DNA from: Pedobacter roseus | GTDB lineage: Bacteria > Bacteroidota > Bacteroidia > Sphingobacteriales > Sphingobacteriaceae | Direction: 5' to 3' | DNA length: 64,000 nucleotides | NCBI RefSeq assembly: GCF_014395225.1 | Contig: NZ_CP060723.1 | Location: 186,001 to 250,000 of the forward strand | Shown here: piece after piece, positions 1-9,275 of the stretch | How the letters are laid out: the number at the start of each line of letters is the position of its first letter | Position numbering within the stretch: position 1 is the stretch's first letter | The notes under the pieces: generated by a model | Seen by the model: only the letters and a program-made list of their open reading frames with translations | The model's database searches: none | What the model was told of the DNA's origin: nothing | Position numbers and translations under genes: made by a program

Positions 1-945
1 TTTATTTATGATCGATTTAAGATGATCTTGAATATATTCACAGTACCTAGCTTTGATATTAAATACTCTGTCCCAACTGGAAATTTTGGCAAGGGTTATA
101 GTATCGAGTGGGTCATTTGGTTTTATGTCAATATTCCAATTACCTTTCCAACTATTTGAGAACTTGGGGGTGTCAGTACAGGATAGCTCAATATTATAAA
201 GTTCAAACGGATTCGGAGATAAACTATAAGGGTAAAAAGCTATTGTTTTTACTGTGCGGTTTACATCTGTGAAAAGTAAATTCTTGGAACTTTTTTTAGA
301 ATTGCAGTGGTCACCCATTGGAATCAAATTTTTGATGTTAATGGCACTAAAGATGTATAACGAATCGCCTTTAGGTAGGAGATGATCATAGTCTGGACGA
401 CCTTCGGATTCTAAAAGCTTTAATGGTTCGATCCCACAGAATGGGCACAGGTTGAAATCTTCATCATAAAAGCTTGACTCATTCTTAAGTCCTAAATAAT
501 GACTTCCAATATTTGAGCCGATTTTTTTTGAAAACGTGCTATCTTTTTTTCCCAGCTGACCTTCGTAAAGTGTATCAACAAATAACGAGATTAAATACCG
601 TTCGATAGAATTGTCAACCGTACCGTCATCTTTGAGCTTTCTAAAATCCAAGGCAACGGGTTGATGAACATATGTTGCTTGCTCACAGCTAAACAAAGCT
701 TCTACGTCTTCGCAGACCAAAAATGCTTCTATAATTTCATTTTTAACTGTTTCCGGAAAATTGAGGAATTTTGTCAGTTCACCTTCCATCGAAACCATTC
801 TATTAGGAGTGGTAAGGTACCAGGTTGGTAAAAGAGAGGTGTCAAAAACTGTTATATTTTTTTTGTAAACATTATTGAAAAACTCTCCAATAAGTTGATG
901 GAGTTTTTCGATATCATGAGAGTGATACTTTAGATAAAAAACCAT
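1..945 (-). CDS. HNH endonuclease family protein (PtuB-like), 3' end cut by window
   Basis: The frame is open from an ATG at 945 to the window edge, giving 315 residues without a stop. Residues 167-171 are CPFCG, followed by DYDHLLPKG near 185-193 and a downstream NLIP..DHCNSKK segment, which together form an HNH nuclease site with a zinc-knuckle: the Cys pair, the DH of the first strand, the Asn and the CN..K helix. The N-terminal 160 residues have no recognised domain. The ATG lies one base after the stop of the ATPase gene, so the two are translationally coupled. An ATPase plus HNH pair is the architecture of the Septu (PtuA-PtuB) antiphage systems and of the effectors of some retrons. By inference this is the nuclease arm of the operon; its partner hsdR was not seen. 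Confidence 0.8.
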   Translation of the reverse strand, partial: MVFYLKYHSHDIEKLHQLIGEFFNNVYKKNITVFDTSLLPTWYLTTPNRMVSMEGELTKFLNFPETVKNEIIEAFLVCEDVEALFSCEQATYVHQPVALDFRKLKDDGTVDNSIERYLISLFVDTLYEGQLGKKDSTFSKKIGSNIGSHYLGLKNESSFYDEDFNLCPFCGIEPLKLLESEGRPDYDHLLPKGDSLYIFSAINIKNLIPMGDHCNSKKSSKNLLFTDVNRTVKTIAFYPYSLSPNPFELYNIELSCTDTPKFSNSWKGNWNIDIKPNDPLDTITLAKISSWDRVFNIKARYCEYIQDHLKSIINK

Positions 946-946
946 A

Positions 947-2650
947 TTATTGCTTAGTTAGTTCAAGTTCCTTATCTGAAAAATGCTTAAGCACCTCTAG
1001 CCTATCAATGGATTCTCCTAGCAACTTAATTTCCTTCGAGATTATTTCCAATTCGGCAATACTCACGGCACTATCAATTTTTGTATGGATATGCTCAATT
1101 CTTGTGAATGATAATTTTGCCATTTGATTATTAAAATGCTTATCTTTTTCCTTTTCGGAATGAAAAATATTCTCCAAAACATTTTCAAACGTGCTACCGT
1201 AAGTTTCATTTTTAATTCTATCAAACAAAACCTTGTCTTTTTCTCTACTAAACTTGAATACATTATAACCATGGCAATCTGATAGTATAAATGGCGAGTG
1301 TGTTGTAAGGATGAATTCAACATCTTTATTCTCTAGGATCTCTTCCAGTTGATAAAAGAAATCACTTCTCCACAATGGGTTGAAGTGAGTATCCGGTTCA
1401 TCCAATAAATATAGTATGTCCCGTTTCGGATTTTTTTCATCAAATAATAATATACCACCAATAATATGTATAAATTGATGCTCCCCATCACTGATTTTTT
1501 CGTATTCAGTCCTGACCAGATTGTCTTCGTTCAAACATAATACAAGTTCAATTTTTTCTATACTGAAGATTTTATCTAGAGTTGCGATTTGAGGAAACTT
1601 AATTAGTTGCCCCTTCTCCCTTTTTTTTCTAAGCTTTTCTCGTTGAGTTTTTTGAATGCAGAGCGTATTCAACAAGTTAAGCTTAGTTAATGCCTCAAAT
1701 AATTTTTGAGGTGATTCAAATTTTTCTTTGAATAATTCTTTGGTATCTGTGTTGCACACAAAATCTAACGTGTGAACCTCATCGTTTGCTGATTCTCGTT
1801 TGATTTCTTTTAAGATAGCACAATCACTTAAATCCTTAATGTATTTCTGTAATTCCTTCGTAACTTCTAGTCTCTTACCAGTATAGAGTTTATTCCACCG
1901 GATTACAATTCTGAAAGTATTAAGTTTGCTAATTCTTAGTGTCTCCTTGACAGTTGATAGTTTTGTGCTATCGGCTAACATTAGATTGGATACAACAATC
2001 GCTGCATTAGAATCATAGTTTAGTAGCATTAGATTTGGAGAAACTATTTCTTGGTCACCGTAATCAATAAGTTTACTCTTACTGTTTACGTTAGCAACAT
2101 TAGCAACTTGTTGAGCATAAAAATCTTGTAGGTCAATGAAAGGCATGCTTAGGAGATCGTTTAAGCCTGAGGTATAACCAACTATTAGAGGAAGGTATTT
2201 TCGCGCATCGTCGATATCAATTACTTTGTATTCTTCATCTATTTTTATCCTAAACTCTGGGTCAGGCTTTTTTTTATTTCGCCCGGTTGGAATGTGTCTT
2301 GAAATTTCTACTTCACACGGCTCGCTTTGATTCGAGCTTTCATTCCAAACATTTATCTTATATCTAAGTTCAAAATATAGTGGGTCTTGATTTTTGTTCG
2401 CAAACGCAAAATACTTAGGACTGTCCTTAATGTATAATTTATTCTTCCTTTCGTACAAAAAGAATATTTCCAAGTCATAGAAAATATCGGCAATTAGTTC
2501 TAAAAAATTCGACTTCCCACTTCCATTTAATCCTACTAAACAAATAGGATCTATATGATTTTTTAATAAGATATGCTTCGGGAATAATTTGTCAAATTTT
2601 TCTAATCCACGATATTTATTATTAAACAATTTAAGGCCCTGTATTTTCAT
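947..2650 (-). CDS. Restriction-associated AAA/ABC-type ATPase (PtuA-like)
   Basis: This 567-residue protein has a P-loop GLNGSGKS at about residues 40-47, an ABC-signature-like ISDGEHQ near 390, a Walker B LYLLDEPDTHFNP near 415-430 and a switch histidine in TTHSPF. This is the SMC/ABC-like AAA_21 layout of antiphage OLD/PtuA-type ATPases rather than of transporters; no membrane segment is present. Its ATG follows the hsdS stop by two bases, and the HNH gene follows it by one base, so it sits in the middle of a four-gene operon. It most likely senses or regulates nuclease action by ATP-dependent dimerisation, by analogy to PtuA. RefSeq-style naming would be restriction system-associated AAA family ATPase, as I recall it; function here is inferred. 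Confidence 0.85.
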   Translation of the reverse strand: MKIQGLKLFNNKYRGLEKFDKLFPKHILLKNHIDPICLVGLNGSGKSNFLELIADIFYDLEIFFLYERKNKLYIKDSPKYFAFANKNQDPLYFELRYKINVWNESSNQSEPCEVEISRHIPTGRNKKKPDPEFRIKIDEEYKVIDIDDARKYLPLIVGYTSGLNDLLSMPFIDLQDFYAQQVANVANVNSKSKLIDYGDQEIVSPNLMLLNYDSNAAIVVSNLMLADSTKLSTVKETLRISKLNTFRIVIRWNKLYTGKRLEVTKELQKYIKDLSDCAILKEIKRESANDEVHTLDFVCNTDTKELFKEKFESPQKLFEALTKLNLLNTLCIQKTQREKLRKKREKGQLIKFPQIATLDKIFSIEKIELVLCLNEDNLVRTEYEKISDGEHQFIHIIGGILLFDEKNPKRDILYLLDEPDTHFNPLWRSDFFYQLEEILENKDVEFILTTHSPFILSDCHGYNVFKFSREKDKVLFDRIKNETYGSTFENVLENIFHSEKEKDKHFNNQMAKLSFTRIEHIHTKIDSAVSIAELEIISKEIKLLGESIDRLEVLKHFSDKELELTKQ

Positions 2651-2652
2651 AA

Positions 2653-4287
2653 CTATCTTACCTTTATAACTATTTTGCCATCTTGCTTTGTTGTTGTGAA
2701 GAATGGATCTGGGTCATTTTTGTTAATTTTATCCTGTGTTAATTCGAGAAAAATGCTAGAAAAATCGTCATAGTCGAAATCTCTGAAACTTAATATAGCA
2801 TCTTCTTTGATTTTATTAATCTGTATTTCAGAAAGTGTGTCTTTCTTATCTCCAAACTCCTTAAGAGTAAATTTCTTAATATGTTCAATAATCTTAGTTT
2901 GATCTTTTGAGCTCATAAACATTTCATTTGCTTTTATTGACTGGACTTTCTTAAATTCTTTTAGCTTCTTTTCAAAGTTTCCTTTTTCTGATAATATCTC
3001 AGCCAACAATTGGTCGTCAACATTTTCACCATGATCATTCGCAATTGAAGAGAAGGCATTGTCTAGAATGGCGTTTTGGAGATTTTCTAAATTGTTTTTT
3101 GAATTGAAATTTTCGACTTCTGCCTTATTTATGCTTCCCAAAAGAATTTCAATTTTTTCGCTAATTTTAACCTGATACTTTAGGTCAGGGATATTAATTT
3201 CTAGATTTAAAACTTCCTTGGTATTAATGTTATTAACACCACTGCTTGATCTTTCTATACTCTCTATTTGAGATCTTATTTCCGGTGAGTGCAAACAATA
3301 ATTAAGATACTTTGCATTTAACATCTCACTCTTAACTCTTAAACGTAATAGATAGCCAGCGAATCCCATGCCTATTTCCTTTTCAGTAACTAGGCATGAC
3401 TTTCCTAATAAGCTTATGCTACCATTCGATCTAATTAAAAGAATGTCGTCTTTTTTTAGTTTTAACTTACCGTATTCACTTTCGGTTAAAACTGCGTATT
3501 TGAGGTTGGTTTGATCAATAAAAAAATCTTTCAAATTTGGTATCCTTAAAATAGGTGTGCCGATAGGTTGTGTTCCCATAGGCTTTGCAGTACCGTAGTC
3601 AATAGAATCAACAACTTCTTTTAATTTAACACCACTATTAAATCTAGCATTCGGAAATAGTGTGTTGTCCTTAAAAAAAAAACTGAACAATGAGTTTTTG
3701 AAACCTTTTAAAGAATAATCGTTTTCGTTTACCGACGCATGCTTATCTAAAAAATGTAACTCTTTCTTTAATGATTTTTCGCTTTCGAAATTGTGAGAGT
3801 TAAATTCCTTTTCAAATTCTAACCAAGACGATTCTAGGCTTTCTACAATTTTTAATTGTTCCGAAATAGGTGGGAAAGGTACTTGAAGATCAAAAAATAG
3901 TTCAGTATTCAGATGCGGAATGCTATCCCCTGTTTTATTTGACGTTAAGAAAAAATACTTGGATTTCAGGAAGTAGAATAGAAAAGCACTATTGATCTTG
4001 ATAGGAGTAAGGCATAAAATTGTGGATCCAACTGCTCCATCAACGCCTCGAAAGATTAGGCCACTCCTTGAACCATCTGCAACGATCAATAGGTCATTGC
4101 TAGTAGCTATAGTAGTTGAATATTGATCAGAATACCTGAGTGTTTCTCCATGTTCCAAAGTTTCGATATCCAAATATGGCACGCTATCATCAAATCTTTT
4201 TTCTGCAATCCATTGAGGTTTTTTCCCTTTTTGGGAAATTACCAACTGCCTTAGTGGAACTGTCTGCCAGTTTTTTTTGACGATCAT
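2653..4287 (-). CDS. hsdS: Type I restriction-modification specificity subunit HsdS with C-terminal extension
   Basis: This 544-residue protein shows the two-TRD layout of HsdS. The first target-recognition domain covers about residues 5-150 and ends in VPFPPISEQLKIVESL (136-151), the usual conserved spacer start; a second TRD covers about 215-390 and ends in a second INIPDLKYQVKI-type spacer. HsdS chooses the DNA sequence methylated by HsdM. The protein is longer than the usual 400-450 residues: after the second spacer there is an extra, lysine-rich helical region of about 115 residues with a final DPDPFFTTTKQDG stretch that I do not recognise. The start overlaps the hsdM stop by four bases (ATGA). 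The extension may bind the downstream ATPase or nuclease; that is inference. Confidence 0.88.
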   Translation of the reverse strand: MIVKKNWQTVPLRQLVISQKGKKPQWIAEKRFDDSVPYLDIETLEHGETLRYSDQYSTTIATSNDLLIVADGSRSGLIFRGVDGAVGSTILCLTPIKINSAFLFYFLKSKYFFLTSNKTGDSIPHLNTELFFDLQVPFPPISEQLKIVESLESSWLEFEKEFNSHNFESEKSLKKELHFLDKHASVNENDYSLKGFKNSLFSFFFKDNTLFPNARFNSGVKLKEVVDSIDYGTAKPMGTQPIGTPILRIPNLKDFFIDQTNLKYAVLTESEYGKLKLKKDDILLIRSNGSISLLGKSCLVTEKEIGMGFAGYLLRLRVKSEMLNAKYLNYCLHSPEIRSQIESIERSSSGVNNINTKEVLNLEINIPDLKYQVKISEKIEILLGSINKAEVENFNSKNNLENLQNAILDNAFSSIANDHGENVDDQLLAEILSEKGNFEKKLKEFKKVQSIKANEMFMSSKDQTKIIEHIKKFTLKEFGDKKDTLSEIQINKIKEDAILSFRDFDYDDFSSIFLELTQDKINKNDPDPFFTTTKQDGKIVIKVR

Positions 4288-5677
4288 CGCGAAGTTAAGT
4301 TATCTTTTAATGACTCTAAAGCTATTATTTTCATTTTGTAATCAGCTATCATTTTATCGATTATTTCGTTGGGCATCTGATAAGTCTTAGGCTGTGACAT
4401 TTCAACAAAAGATATGTCATATTTACGAGCTACAATCTCTTCAATAGGATGTGGTTTAAAACGTTCCGTTTCAATTCGTTGGTTTTTTCCATTAGGATCA
4501 GATCCAAAAGATTGTTGAAAATCACTAAAATGTTCTATTCTCAAAGGATTACTTTTTGTAGTGAACTTTTTAATGTTTTTTCTCATATCGTAAAGCCAAA
4601 CACTATCTGTTTTTGTTCCTTTTTGAAGAAAGATCACACATGCTTTAACACCGTTTGCATATGCAGCGAAAACTCCATCAGGAAGTTTCAAAATTGTATG
4701 CAAATTACATTGTGTGCTGGATTTCTTAGTAGGATCTAAATAAAAAGCCCAAATTTTCTTTGCCGCTTCACTGGACAGGCAACTATCTGGTAACACGATT
4801 GCGGCCCTACCATTTGGTTGCAAATTTTCAATGATATGTTGGATAAAATTTAGCTGTTTATCACTGGTTTTTACAGGGAAATTTCTATCTGGGATTTGAT
4901 TCGCACCCTTATTTCCAAAAGGGGATTAGACAAAATGCAAGAAAAAGTATTGTTATCTTGCGGTCCATAAATTGTATCACCTAGTGCAATGTTCGCATTT
5001 ATCCCATGTAAAAACATGTTCATCAACGCTAATCTCCTCGGTCTTTGTACCAATTCCTGCCCAAAGTATGTTTGATTAACCAACCTATTTTTATCAGAGA
5101 GACTTAATTTTTCAATGTCGATGTTTTCTTTAAGCCATTCATATGCTACAATCAAAAATCCAGCCGTTCCGACCGCAACATCACCTATCTTAAATTTTTT
5201 ACTTTCAAACGGATTTGGTTTGACTACGTTTACGATAGCTTGAATTAGAGGTCTAGGTGTGAAGTATTGCCCTGCACCTTTTTTACCCTCATTTGCTACT
5301 TTTCCAATTAATTCTTCAAATGCGAGCCCAACAATATCACCGTCGAATTCACTCCAGTTAATATTGTTAATTTCTTTGATAAGCTCTTTTAATATTTTTG
5401 GATTTTTAACCCGTGACACAGGTTCAGCGAAAATTTCTCCTAAAATACCTGGTTCAAGATTTAATTTTGTAAAAATACTCTCTAGGTGTGCTATTACATC
5501 ACCATCAGTTTTTAGGACTAATGATGGCCAATCGTAGCCTTCTGGAACTATAACACCTTTCTCTTTTGCCATTTTAAGGAACAAAAGGTAGGTTAATTGT
5601 TCAATATAATCCGCTGGATCTACCCCATCATGCCGTAACTTGTTACAAAACCCCCAAAGCTTATTTACTAAATACAT
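4284..5677 (-). pseudogene. hsdM: Type I methyltransferase subunit HsdM, frameshifted in the NPPF motif
   Basis: Two adjacent frames, 5677-4871 and 4823-4284, together encode a normal HsdM: an N-terminal helical domain, GQYFTPR at residues 136-142, an AdoMet-binding stretch GDVAVGTAGFL near 165-175 (Val where family members usually have Pro), and the catalytic NPPF at about 251-254. The frame breaks exactly in that motif: the minus strand reads AATCCCCTTTTGG, where a fifth C would give Asn-Pro-Pro-Phe-Gly and open the frame into the C-terminal half (QPNGRAAIVLPDSC). The lesion is therefore a one-base deletion in a run at 4921-4924. It may be a true null, a phase-variable state or a sequencing error. 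The gene opens the four-gene operon. If real, the methyltransferase is inactive unless a -1 frameshift occurs. Confidence 0.85.
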
Positions 5678-6544
5678 TCAATTTAAATTCTATGCTAATA
5701 TAGGATACTTTTTTCCAAAAAAAAGGCTCTTTGGTTACTTGCAGCGTAGTGCTTTGAGGTTTAAGCAACTAAAGATTCTAATTTGTAAATTACAATTCAT
5801 ATCATTTCCCTGTCGTATAAAGGCGAACATCACTATCCAGATATAAAATATGTAATTGAATCTTATTAATAAATGAGAAGTTGTATGAGCATTTGATAAT
5901 TAGCTTTCTGGCACTGTATCTTGGGGCCAAACCTTTTTTTGAATTAGCTATTGAAAGCAATTATGTTGCCAATTCGACCGCATTTCTTCAAAGAACTAAG
6001 TGCACGACTTGTAACTATGTTCTGAGGTTTTTTTGAGCCAACGATGAACCACGAAAGGCAAAACATTCACACTTCCTACGGAATGCAGGGTAGTTTTTGT
6101 TCTATTAATCTAATCTAGCACACATTATTTGGATGATTTTCTTTATCCTAAATTAATATAGCGCATCTAAATTAAAATTCCTAACTTTTTTGTCGGAACG
6201 CTGGAACCAAGCCTGCTTACGTTCAGGAGAAATGTCATAAGCTTGAACTATTCTAAACAGGTAAAGCATGCACTTCCATTCAATCCCTTCAACAAAAGAC
6301 TGTCACTTATTTACAGAAATGCCGTTTTCTTAGCAAAACCTTTTTTGGGTTTTATAAGCTCCTCATGATTATTCTACTTATTTATCCAAAATGCTCTCGT
6401 TTTCTCCTTTTAGATGTTTTGTAGTTATTTTCTCAAAGACTTGTAAGGTTCAAAATGCTCGCTTAATACATCACATCAGTGGAGAAGTAGCAAGAATTAC
6501 TCTTAAGTATCTTCGGGGTTCTCAAAGCATTAGTCCAGGCAACT
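5678..6544. other. Intergenic region between defence operon and two-component system
   Basis: This 867-base AT-rich stretch lies upstream of hsdM and downstream of the sensor kinase gene. It presumably carries the hsdM promoter near 5680-5800. Short open frames exist but lack family resemblance, good starts or operon spacing. I see no tRNA, IS end or convincing repeat. Confidence 0.5.
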
Positions 6545-7645
6545 TCAAAGATTTGTATTCGGCAAATTATAGAGCCTTAAAACTAACGTTACATCATAAT
6601 GTATTTCATCCCGTTTCTCATACGAAAAAGTGAACTTATCACTATATGCTAAACTAAGCCTTTTTCTAATATTCTCCATCCCCTTATTAAAACCTGATTG
6701 GTGGATTTTAGTATTTATGAGATTCGTGGTTTTTATTGACAGTTCTCCGTCGCTTAAATTAATATTTAGTGATCCGGGCTGGTCAGGCTTTTTCAAATTT
6801 CCATGTTTGAGCATATTTTCCATTAATGTTATTATAACTAATGGAATGAAGCGAAAATTTTTCACCTCCTCGGAAAATGAAAGATCAATGTACTGATGCT
6901 GATTCTTCCTGATCTTGTTGAGTGAAATTAAATTGTGAATTTGATTAATCTCTTCCTCTAACCTCGGAAATTCTTCTGGGGATTCACGTGTTTCCAGACT
7001 AAATCTCATCAGGTCAGCCAAATTGAGTACTGCCTGGCCTGCATCCTCGTTGAACTTTCGCACACTATCATATAAAAAACTCAATGTATTGAACAAAAGG
7101 TGCGGGTTAATCTGAGCCCTCAGATATTCGTATTGAGCAACATTCAATTCGTTCTCCATTTCCTTCGTTCGAATATTATTTAAGTATTCTTGCTTTTCTG
7201 CCTTCTCACGTTTGGTTCGCTCTTCCTTATATTCTATAAATAAATAGTAAAAGCATGAAAGGCCAATAAAGAACAGTCCTCTCCATAACGATTGGAAGAA
7301 GCTTCTATAATTTTCAACAATGGTAACTACATTAAACTCCTTACTAGAATCGGATAAAATATAATTAAGGATGGATCTTAAAAATATATATAAACCTATC
7401 TGGATCAGCATCAAAAAACATACCCTTGTCCACGAATTTGTTTTCTTAAAGCTTTTGGCCAGAACCAAATGTGCATTTGTATAAAAGAGGATGATGTTTA
7501 AAACATAGTGGAGCAAATAATTTAATGGTTTGCCAAATGCTCCTGCCGCAAGACCTATAAGCGTTATTTCAAAAAAGATAAAAAGCGACCATCCAATTAG
7601 ATGGATTCTCTGGGTTTTTGACCACTCAAAAATTTTCTTTGTCAT
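6545..7645 (-). CDS. LytS/YehU-type sensor histidine kinase
   Basis: The protein has an N-terminal block of about four membrane segments, a coiled-coil linker (EERTKREKAEKQEYLNN) and the His_kinase motif INPHLLFNTLSFLYD, whose His is the phosphate acceptor. The C-terminal ATP-binding region holds a short N-box-like LMENMLKHG. A frame extends to 7753, but the ATG at 7645 (MTKKIFEWSKTQ) is preferred because it starts just before the first membrane segment as in relatives, and the upstream extension is antisense to a possible peptide gene. Its partner is the LytTR regulator encoded upstream on the same strand (7896-8627). The ligand is unknown. Confidence 0.85.
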   Translation of the reverse strand: MTKKIFEWSKTQRIHLIGWSLFIFFEITLIGLAAGAFGKPLNYLLHYVLNIILFYTNAHLVLAKSFKKTNSWTRVCFLMLIQIGLYIFLRSILNYILSDSSKEFNVVTIVENYRSFFQSLWRGLFFIGLSCFYYLFIEYKEERTKREKAEKQEYLNNIRTKEMENELNVAQYEYLRAQINPHLLFNTLSFLYDSVRKFNEDAGQAVLNLADLMRFSLETRESPEEFPRLEEEINQIHNLISLNKIRKNQHQYIDLSFSEEVKNFRFIPLVIITLMENMLKHGNLKKPDQPGSLNINLSDGELSIKTTNLINTKIHQSGFNKGMENIRKRLSLAYSDKFTFSYEKRDEIHYDVTLVLRLYNLPNTNL

Positions 7646-7735
7646 GCTATAAACTGTATTGGTGTAACTCCATATTATCACGGTGTAATAACTTTTTTTA
7701 CCATATCTAATAGGGCTAGTTTCAAAATAAAAAAC

Positions 7736-7879
7736 ATGAAACACATCCCTCAAAAACTGATTAAAAAAACAGCATTTGTTTTTAAATCGCAGAAAAACCA
7801 GAGGTTGTCATCAACCGATCCAACCAATTCCAGTATTACGGTTATTGCAACAGAAACTTTCGTTGCATTGAAAAAGTAG
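7736..7879 (+). CDS. Possible 47-residue basic peptide, antisense between kinase and regulator genes
   Basis: An ATG at 7736 opens a 47-codon frame that ends with TAG at 7877-7879. The N-terminal half is basic (MKHIPQKLIKKTAFVFKSQK) and the C-terminal half is rich in Ser and Thr (LSSTDPTNSSITVIATETF). It occupies the gap between the two genes of the LytTR two-component pair and runs against them. It has no Cys or Gly-Gly leader, so it is not a recognisable lanthipeptide. Peptide genes often sit beside LytTR systems in Firmicutes; applying that here is inference. It may be a chance frame. Confidence 0.3.
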   Translation: MKHIPQKLIKKTAFVFKSQKNQRLSSTDPTNSSITVIATETFVALKK

Positions 7880-7895
7880 ACTGAAGGCAATAAGA

Positions 7896-8627
7896 TTACC
7901 GGCCGGATCTTAAGGTTTTTCGTTCTAAAAATTCATTAAAGCTATCTTTATAACTATTGCCCATTGGAACAATATATGCGCCCATTTTTAGCGTATTTCC
8001 AATGACTTTCTCCACTTTCTCTGCATTGACAAAAAATGATCGATGTACCCTATAAAAAAGTGTTCCCCAGAAATCTTTTTCTACCTCCTTCATTGTCAGA
8101 TAAACCATGTATTTAGTTTCTTCTGTGACGATATTGATATAATTCTTTTCGCTTTCAAAAAACAGAATTTTGGATTTTTTAATTTTCAGCCGCTGCCCCC
8201 TGTCGCCAATACTTACGAAGAAAAATTTCCTTCCTGATTGTTTAGATTTTTCTATTTTTTTTGTTTCAGATTCAAGGATGTCCCAGACAGTTTTTATGAA
8301 CTTGGGTTTAGATATGGGCTTGACTAAATAACGGGATGCATCCACCTCAAAAGCTTCTACTGCATATTTGGTAAATGCCGTAGTAAATACTATAAACCTA
8401 GCTCTATTTACCAGTTTTTTTGCAAGTTCAATACCAGTAATATCAGGCATGTCTATATCTAAAAAGATAAAGTCGATCTTATCCTTTATGCTAATTTCAG
8501 ATAGGGCTACCAGAGGATCTACATAGGTCTTGACTAAAGTAAGATTTGGATTTGTTTCTATATAATCTGATAAGATAGAAATAGAATGTTTTTCATCGTC
8601 GATAACGACGCAACGTAATTGTTCCAT
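7896..8627 (-). CDS. LytTR-family response regulator
   Basis: This 243-residue protein has an N-terminal receiver domain with the acidic pair at D10/D11, the likely phospho-acceptor D57 in FLDIDMPD, and the conserved Lys in YLVKP near 102-106. Residues from about 135 form a LytTR DNA-binding domain, including FFESEKNYINI and RVHRSFFVN, both characteristic of the family. It is the cognate partner of the kinase encoded next to it. LytTR regulators in Bacteroidota usually act on nearby genes; the targets here cannot be read from the sequence. The gap to the kinase start is 250 bases, larger than usual for such a pair. Confidence 0.92.
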   Translation of the reverse strand: MEQLRCVVIDDEKHSISILSDYIETNPNLTLVKTYVDPLVALSEISIKDKIDFIFLDIDMPDITGIELAKKLVNRARFIVFTTAFTKYAVEAFEVDASRYLVKPISKPKFIKTVWDILESETKKIEKSKQSGRKFFFVSIGDRGQRLKIKKSKILFFESEKNYINIVTEETKYMVYLTMKEVEKDFWGTLFYRVHRSFFVNAEKVEKVIGNTLKMGAYIVPMGNSYKDSFNEFLERKTLRSGR

Positions 8628-8686
8628 ATGTCAAAGTTTAAATTGTTCAGTCCTCATTGACCTCTCAATTACTTTGCATTTTCAAA

Positions 8687-9067
8687 TTAACGTTGTGATT
8701 CTTCTTTTGGTTCGATTTTTATTACCTCAGTTGTTTTCTTCTGGGAGATGGAACCGTCTTTGTTAATTTTGTTCGTCCTTTTTAGAGTTAACCTGACCAT
8801 ATCATATTGCGGTTGCTCTAAAGGGAGGATATCTTGAATCGTGCAATTGAGAGCGCTAGCTAACAAGTGAATGTGTCTTATGCTGTATTTGGCTCGTTCG
8901 GTATATGTCTCAACTTTTGAAACAAATCCATCAGCTAATTTCATCTTTTGTGTTAATTGAAGTTGAGTCATTTTATTAGCTATCCTTAAAGCTTTAACTC
9001 TTTCAATTAATAGGAAATCTAAGTGTGAGATTTCAACAAAAAATAACTCGTCATCTGTGGCTACCAT
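8687..9067 (-). CDS. XRE-family helix-turn-helix regulator
   Basis: This 126-residue protein has an HTH_3 domain at about residues 18-80 (RIANKMTQLQLTQKM...GFVSKVE...LLASALNCTIQDILP), the pattern of Cro/C1-type repressors. The C-terminal 40 residues are charged and unrecognised. It lies 59 bases beyond the response regulator start on the same strand, so it may be co-transcribed with it. It could act on the palindrome at 9276-9297, which lies about 210 bases upstream of its start, but nothing shows this directly. Confidence 0.85.
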   Translation of the reverse strand: MVATDDELFFVEISHLDFLLIERVKALRIANKMTQLQLTQKMKLADGFVSKVETYTERAKYSIRHIHLLASALNCTIQDILPLEQPQYDMVRLTLKRTNKINKDGSISQKKTTEVIKIEPKEESQR

Positions 9068-9275
9068 TTACATCCGCAAGTGACTGATTTTGATGATTTA
9101 AGTCAACTCCACTTGTGGATTTGGTTAATGTTTTGTATCTTAGCCTTAAGAAAATTAACGATATAGAAAAACGATAAAAAATCATACATCCATTAATTGG
9201 ATTGAGTAATTACTGAAAGAACTTGTGGTGAAAAGTAGGACGTTCGAACACGAGAGGTAGGTAAAACTCAATTCC

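Noticed and set aside
5678..6544. A toxin-antitoxin pair or decayed gene in the gap upstream of hsdM
   Set aside because: No frame of useful length with a plausible start or family pattern was found on either strand.
6391..6633. An 80-codon plus-strand frame left of the kinase gene
   Set aside because: Its second half is antisense to the kinase C-terminus, the composition is unlike protein, and no start region or neighbour supports it.
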